DNA of 64,000 nt, from the NCBI GenBank assembly GCA_049334165.1, contig JBEGHD010000009.1. The stretch is one strand, 5' to 3'. Under the pieces are notes generated by a model that saw nothing but the letters and a program-made list of their open reading frames with translations, was not told where the DNA came from and did no database searches. Position numbers and translations under genes: made by a program. This document shows positions 61,218 through 64,000 of this stretch, piece after piece (position 1 is the first letter of the stretch; each line of letters opens with the position of its first letter). This DNA comes from JBEGHD01 sp049334165 (GTDB lineage: Bacteria > Bacteroidota > Bacteroidia > Flavobacteriales_D > Sanyastnellaceae).

Positions 61218-61886
61218 ATGAAACTAACCAAGAACGAAGAGGATTACCTTAAAGCTCTGTTTCACTTGATAGTAGAACAGGAAGAAGACAAGACCGGAAC
61301 CAACATGTTGGCTGACTACATGGGCATTTCTCCGGCATCGGTAAACGGAATGCTCAAGAAATTGAAGTCGAAAGATCTCGTACACTACGAGAAATACGGC
61401 AAGTTGGAACTGACTAAGGAAGGACACGACATTGCTTTGAGACTGATTCGTAAGCACCGATTGTGGGAGACCTTTTTACATGACCACATGAATTTCACCT
61501 GGGACGAAGTGCACGATGTGGCAGAGCAAATGGAGCACATTAAATCCGAGAAACTGATTGAAGAGCTGGAGAAGTTTTTGGGCTTCCCAAAAGTCGATCC
61601 TCACGGAGCCGTAATACCCACATCAAAAGGTGAATACAAGCTACCACCTAAAGTGACACTTTCAGAAATGGAGCCTGGTCAGGAGTGCCGACTAAAGTCG
61701 GTCAAAGACGGTTCTGTGGCCTTTTTGCAATACGTCACTAAGCTTGGATTGGAGCTCAGTAGCAAGATGAAAATCGTAGAGCGTCAGGATTTCGATGGTT
61801 CACTAATTATCGAGTTTGACGATAAAAAAGTGGCCGTGTCAAAAAAGTTTGCGGATAATGTCTTTGTGGAGGAGGTTGGTCAATGA
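61218..61886 (+). CDS. DtxR/MntR-family metal-dependent repressor with FeoA-like C-terminal domain
   Basis: 222 residues. An N-terminal winged helix (about 4-65; ADYMGISPASVNGMLKKLKSK then LVHYEKYGKLELTKEG) is followed by the dimerisation/metal region (about 70-130; HRLWETFLHDHMNFTWDEVHDVAEQMEHI, with metal-type His, Glu and Asp) and a C-terminal SH3/FeoA-like domain (about 145-222). It binds Fe2+ or Mn2+ and represses uptake genes. A DtxR-type box sits in its leader and in the promoter of the divergent TonB receptor. It overlaps the next gene by 4 nt (ATGA). Confidence 0.92.
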   Translation: MKLTKNEEDYLKALFHLIVEQEEDKTGTNMLADYMGISPASVNGMLKKLKSKDLVHYEKYGKLELTKEGHDIALRLIRKHRLWETFLHDHMNFTWDEVHDVAEQMEHIKSEKLIEELEKFLGFPKVDPHGAVIPTSKGEYKLPPKVTLSEMEPGQECRLKSVKDGSVAFLQYVTKLGLELSSKMKIVERQDFDGSLIIEFDDKKVAVSKKFADNVFVEEVGQ

Positions 61887-62221
61887 ATATGCATAAAATC
61901 AAAGGAGCCTGGAAGGTTGCTGCTGATGACTTAGGAATAGAACTTGTGTGTCCTTTCAACTTAACTTTCTCCAACGCACAGATAGAATTCCCTTTGCTAA
62001 TCAGGGATTTTGGCAGTAAGAAAGGGACAATCATTGCAAGTGACTTTGAGCCTCAAGTTCAAAATGAACTTACTCGTAATGGTTTCTACTTTTCAGTGCT
62101 AAGTGAATCTTACGAAGACTACAGCAGAAATCTGTTTATAGATACTCTAAACGACTGGCAATTTTATGGAGAGGGTTCTGATAGGCCTAATTGGTATACT
62201 GGTACTCCATGGACAAAGTAG
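61883..62221 (+). CDS. Protein of unknown function translated with the DtxR-family gene
   Basis: 112 residues. The ATG overlaps the DtxR-family stop (ATGA), so it is co-translated. I see an alpha/beta pattern (KGAWKVAADDLGIELVCPFNLTF, LLIRDFGSKKGTIIASDF, FYFSVLSESYEDYSR) and two near-terminal Trp residues (DWQFYG, PNWYTGTPW), but recognise no family. It has no signal peptide or membrane helix. The coupling to a metal-dependent repressor is the only functional clue. Confidence 0.65.
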   Translation: MNMHKIKGAWKVAADDLGIELVCPFNLTFSNAQIEFPLLIRDFGSKKGTIIASDFEPQVQNELTRNGFYFSVLSESYEDYSRNLFIDTLNDWQFYGEGSDRPNWYTGTPWTK

Positions 62222-62283
62222 CTAAGCATGAGGGCGGAACTGTCAAATAAAATAAATGACGTTGATTTTGTCCTAAAGAAATT

Positions 62284-62496
62284 TCAATCCCATTCGTTGC
62301 GAAGATCTTCCATCTGTTTATCAATTTCAACCTGGGACTGCTTAGTCATCGCCCCTTTGAACTTTTTCCAATCTATGCCCATCGATTCATCCTTTCCCTT
62401 CTTGCTTCCACGAACACGAATAAGGCTTAATTGCTCAAGCTCTTTGAGCAGCTTTATTGCTTTTTCATTCAATATGTCAATCGTGATTGTACGCAT
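62284..62496 (-). CDS. Small antitoxin-like protein, no toxin partner seen
   Basis: 70 residues beginning MRTITIDILNEKAIKLLKELEQLSLIRV, a beta-helix pattern typical of small antitoxin-like or ribbon-helix-helix-like proteins frequent in Bacteroidota. The C-terminal half is basic-acidic and helical (WKKFKGAMTKQSQVEIDKQMEDL). No RelE-type or PIN-domain gene follows on this strand; the neighbour on the other side is YjbQ. It may be a solitary antitoxin. Confidence 0.6.
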   Translation of the reverse strand: MRTITIDILNEKAIKLLKELEQLSLIRVRGSKKGKDESMGIDWKKFKGAMTKQSQVEIDKQMEDLRNEWD

Positions 62497-62609
62497 AATT
62501 GGAAGTTACATTCTTCAGTGGTTTAAAATCCAAACCTTCTTTATCCAACTTTATCAAAGATAATGAATTCCAAAAACTGAAGTTCTGAAATGGCAGTGAT
62601 TACGGTAAT

Positions 62610-63017
62610 TCACGACAAAACTGTCACCACAACTTTCCTGCTCCCTCCTCTGTTTCTAAATTCACAGAGATAAATTCCTTGCCAGGTGCCGAGGTTTAGT
62701 CGGTGATTCGTAATCGGCACAGACACCGAGCTTCCAACCAAACTAGATTTAATGTGAGCCGGCATGTCGTCCGGTCCTTCCATGGTGTGCTCAAATTTTG
62801 GGTAGTCTTCGGGAACAAAATCATTAAAGAAAGTATTGAAGTCTCCTCTCACCGAAGGATCTGCATTTTCGTTGATCGTGAGTCCTGCCGAGGTGTGTTT
62901 TATAAAAACCTGCAGAATGCCTTTCTCGGGAAGCTCAAGTTGGCTTTCAATTTCGTCCGTGATTAGGTGGAAACCTCTTTCCCTGGGACTAAGTGAAATT
63001 TCAATCTGGTCAATCAT
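62610..63017 (-). CDS. YjbQ (UPF0047) family protein
   Basis: 135 residues. It contains the family motif HTSAGLTINENADPSVRGD and GTWQGIYLCEFR. YjbQ relatives have weak thiamine-phosphate synthase activity and a fold of three beta sheets; the physiological role is unclear. Eight nt overlap the end of the upstream T9SS gene (stop at 63010), so the two are transcribed together. Confidence 0.92.
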   Translation of the reverse strand: MIDQIEISLSPRERGFHLITDEIESQLELPEKGILQVFIKHTSAGLTINENADPSVRGDFNTFFNDFVPEDYPKFEHTMEGPDDMPAHIKSSLVGSSVSVPITNHRLNLGTWQGIYLCEFRNRGGSRKVVVTVLS

Positions 63018-63645
63018 GCTGCGAAGTTACAATGAACTTCCCTTTCACTCCATTTCCATTTTGCGCAGCCAGCGTGAAAAAATATTTTCCGGGAGAATAG
63101 TTCTGCAAATTGAGGTAAACTTCACTTGAGGTGATATTTGAGGCTTTTTCGACAATTAGACCTCGTGCATCAAAAATGTAAAGTTCGTGCTGCAGCTCTT
63201 GTGGATTATTGAACCGAATCAAAGTAAATTGAGAAGCCGGATTGGGAAAAACGCGATAACCGTCTTCCAGCGGCACAAACCGAATCGTGAGCACAAATGT
63301 GCGCTCCTGTTGCCCAAGCTGTAGTCGATAATGATTTTCCTGATTCGCTAAAGGCTGATTGTCCGAAAGCGTGTAATATTCGGTTTTGTCTGTACCGCCA
63401 CAAATGCCCGGGATAAAGTTGATCACTTCAAAGTCAAGCCCATTTTTGCTCCTTTCCAACTCTACGCCATTGCATGACGAACCACCCTTAATAGCAAAAT
63501 TGATTTGAATGTGATTATCAACCTGACGCAGTGAAAATCCGGCAAGGATCGAAGTCGTATCCTCTTTTTGTGCGAAACCGGAGAAACTCAAAACGATTGT
63601 AAAAAAGAGTGTGAAAAAAGAAAATGTCGACTGATGAAATTTCAT
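63010..63645 (-). CDS. T9SS-secreted small protein with type A sorting domain
   Basis: 211 residues from ATG 63645, preceded by GAGG as a ribosome-binding site; the 63684 start adds residues before the signal peptide (MKFHQSTFSFF...GFAQ). The mature N-terminal part (about 20-110) contains FSLRQVDNHIQINFAIKGG and ELERSKNGLDFEVI, a beta-sandwich look seen before sorting tails. The C-terminal tail begins RVFPNPASQFTLIRF and ends KGKFIVTSQ, a type A sorting domain. The function is unknown; it is probably surface-exposed. Confidence 0.82.
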   Translation of the reverse strand: MKFHQSTFSFFTLFFTIVLSFSGFAQKEDTTSILAGFSLRQVDNHIQINFAIKGGSSCNGVELERSKNGLDFEVINFIPGICGGTDKTEYYTLSDNQPLANQENHYRLQLGQQERTFVLTIRFVPLEDGYRVFPNPASQFTLIRFNNPQELQHELYIFDARGLIVEKASNITSSEVYLNLQNYSPGKYFFTLAAQNGNGVKGKFIVTSQHD

Positions 63646-63750
63646 TTCCTCTTGGGTAGGTTTGTTGATAAACGTAGAGAGCACATTTTTATGCTGTTTT
63701 GTTCTATTAAAATTAAAAACTTCGGGCTTCTGTTCATCGCGGCATTCCTG

Positions 63751-63758
63751 TATGTTTG
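63751..63758 (+). promoter_or_regulatory. -7 element of surE
   Basis: TATGTTTG continuing CAC, 15 nt before ATG 63774; a weak -33 (TTC at 63728-63730) lies 20 nt upstream. Confidence 0.55.
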
Positions 63759-63773
63759 CACAAAATTATTTTA

Positions 63774-64000
63774 ATGGCAGCAAAGAAACCACTGATTTTA
63801 GTCACAAACGATGATGGCGTTTACGCTGGTGGAATTCGAGCACTGGTAAGTGCCGTGAGCGACCTTGGAGAGGTGCTGGTGGTGGCGCCAGACAAACCAC
63901 AATCTGGAATGGGTCACGCTGTCACCTTGCATCACCCGCTCCGACTGGAAGCAGTGAAATACGAAGGCGCCAGCAAGGCTTACGCTTGCAGCGGAACGCC
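63774..64000 (+). CDS. surE: 5'-nucleotidase SurE, 3' partial
   Basis: 75 residues are visible before the window ends. The N-terminal sequence has ILVTNDDGVYAGGIRAL, with the metal-binding D-D pair, and APDKPQSGMGHAVTLHHPL, with the S-G-x-G-H motif. SurE is a divalent-metal 5'/3'-nucleotidase and exopolyphosphatase. The rest of the protein lies beyond the window. Its -7 box is at 63751-63758. Confidence 0.93.
   Translation, partial: MAAKKPLILVTNDDGVYAGGIRALVSAVSDLGEVLVVAPDKPQSGMGHAVTLHHPLRLEAVKYEGASKAYACSGT

Noticed and set aside
1..64000. CRISPR arrays, rRNA operons, prophage or insertion sequences
   Set aside because: No regularly spaced direct repeats, rRNA-like sequence, transposase or phage structural genes were seen.

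Overview
The window is a chromosomal segment of a Bacteroidota bacterium, most likely a marine or aquatic Flavobacteriales-type lineage. The evidence is: type IX secretion (T9SS) C-terminal sorting domains at 1-255, 48388-50880 and 63010-63645; a T9SS plug-domain lipoprotein; a Bacteroidota START-like protein; SusC/FecA-style TonB-dependent receptors with carboxypeptidase-like N-terminal domains; a Na+-pumping NADH:quinone reductase; and the phylum's promoter signature (TTG, 19-21 bp, TAnnTTTG) in front of many genes. No phage, insertion sequence, CRISPR array or rRNA operon was seen. Gene order and gene style look like core genome, with a few small repeat elements.

Layout. 1-6.3 kb: tail of a T9SS cargo protein, SET-domain methyltransferase, membrane/thioredoxin-fold hybrid, HU, TrmH-type RNA methylase, MATE exporter, fmt, then a 624-nt repeat-rich gap. 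6.3-15.5 kb: an HTH regulator with an unusual array of palindromes; methylmalonyl-CoA mutase (both subunits), aldehyde dehydrogenase and glycosyltransferase on the minus strand; DUF547 lipoprotein, BamA-like barrel and RluE. 15.5-26 kb: a DUF2442/DUF4160 pair, ThpR, PlsC, CCA-adding enzyme, two bacterial PH-domain proteins, a response regulator, TraB/GumN, cyclophilin, an LtaS-like transferase and a lipid kinase. 26-32.1 kb: a four-gene surface-uptake cluster (DUF4856 lipoprotein, imelysin lipoprotein, HTTM membrane protein, TonB receptor) behind one promoter that carries two dyads. 32.2-40 kb: small envelope proteins, an ArsR regulator with an operator, an SDR/DUF2867 protein, an ECF sigma/anti-sigma-like operon with a secreted leading gene, ApaG and the T9SS plug protein. 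40.1-46.2 kb: complete nqrABCDEF, followed by a ~120-nt imperfect palindrome and a terminator. 46.4-53.5 kb: Upf1/IGHMBP2-like helicase, giant T9SS protein, GNAT protein and three tRNA genes (Lys, Leu, Leu) with a broken tRNA-Leu 3' end. 53.5-64 kb: M14 carboxypeptidase, tRNA-Met, START-like protein, TrmN6, PaaY-like protein, PcaF/PaaJ-like thiolase, TonB receptor divergent from a DtxR-family regulator with a near-consensus DtxR/IdeR box between them, YjbQ, T9SS protein and the start of surE.

The strongest regulatory observations are (i) five copies of a TTACA-N2-TGTAA palindrome in and upstream of the HTH gene, three of them exactly 33 bp apart; (ii) the DtxR-type box lying inside the -33/-7 spacer of the divergent TonB receptor promoter; (iii) an ArsR-type dyad abutting the regulator's start codon; and (iv) an extended -7 signal, TAnnTTTGCAC, repeated across the window. 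Several predicted start codons are moved downstream here because of overlaps, signal peptides or promoters. All functions are read from sequence motifs; no database search was run.
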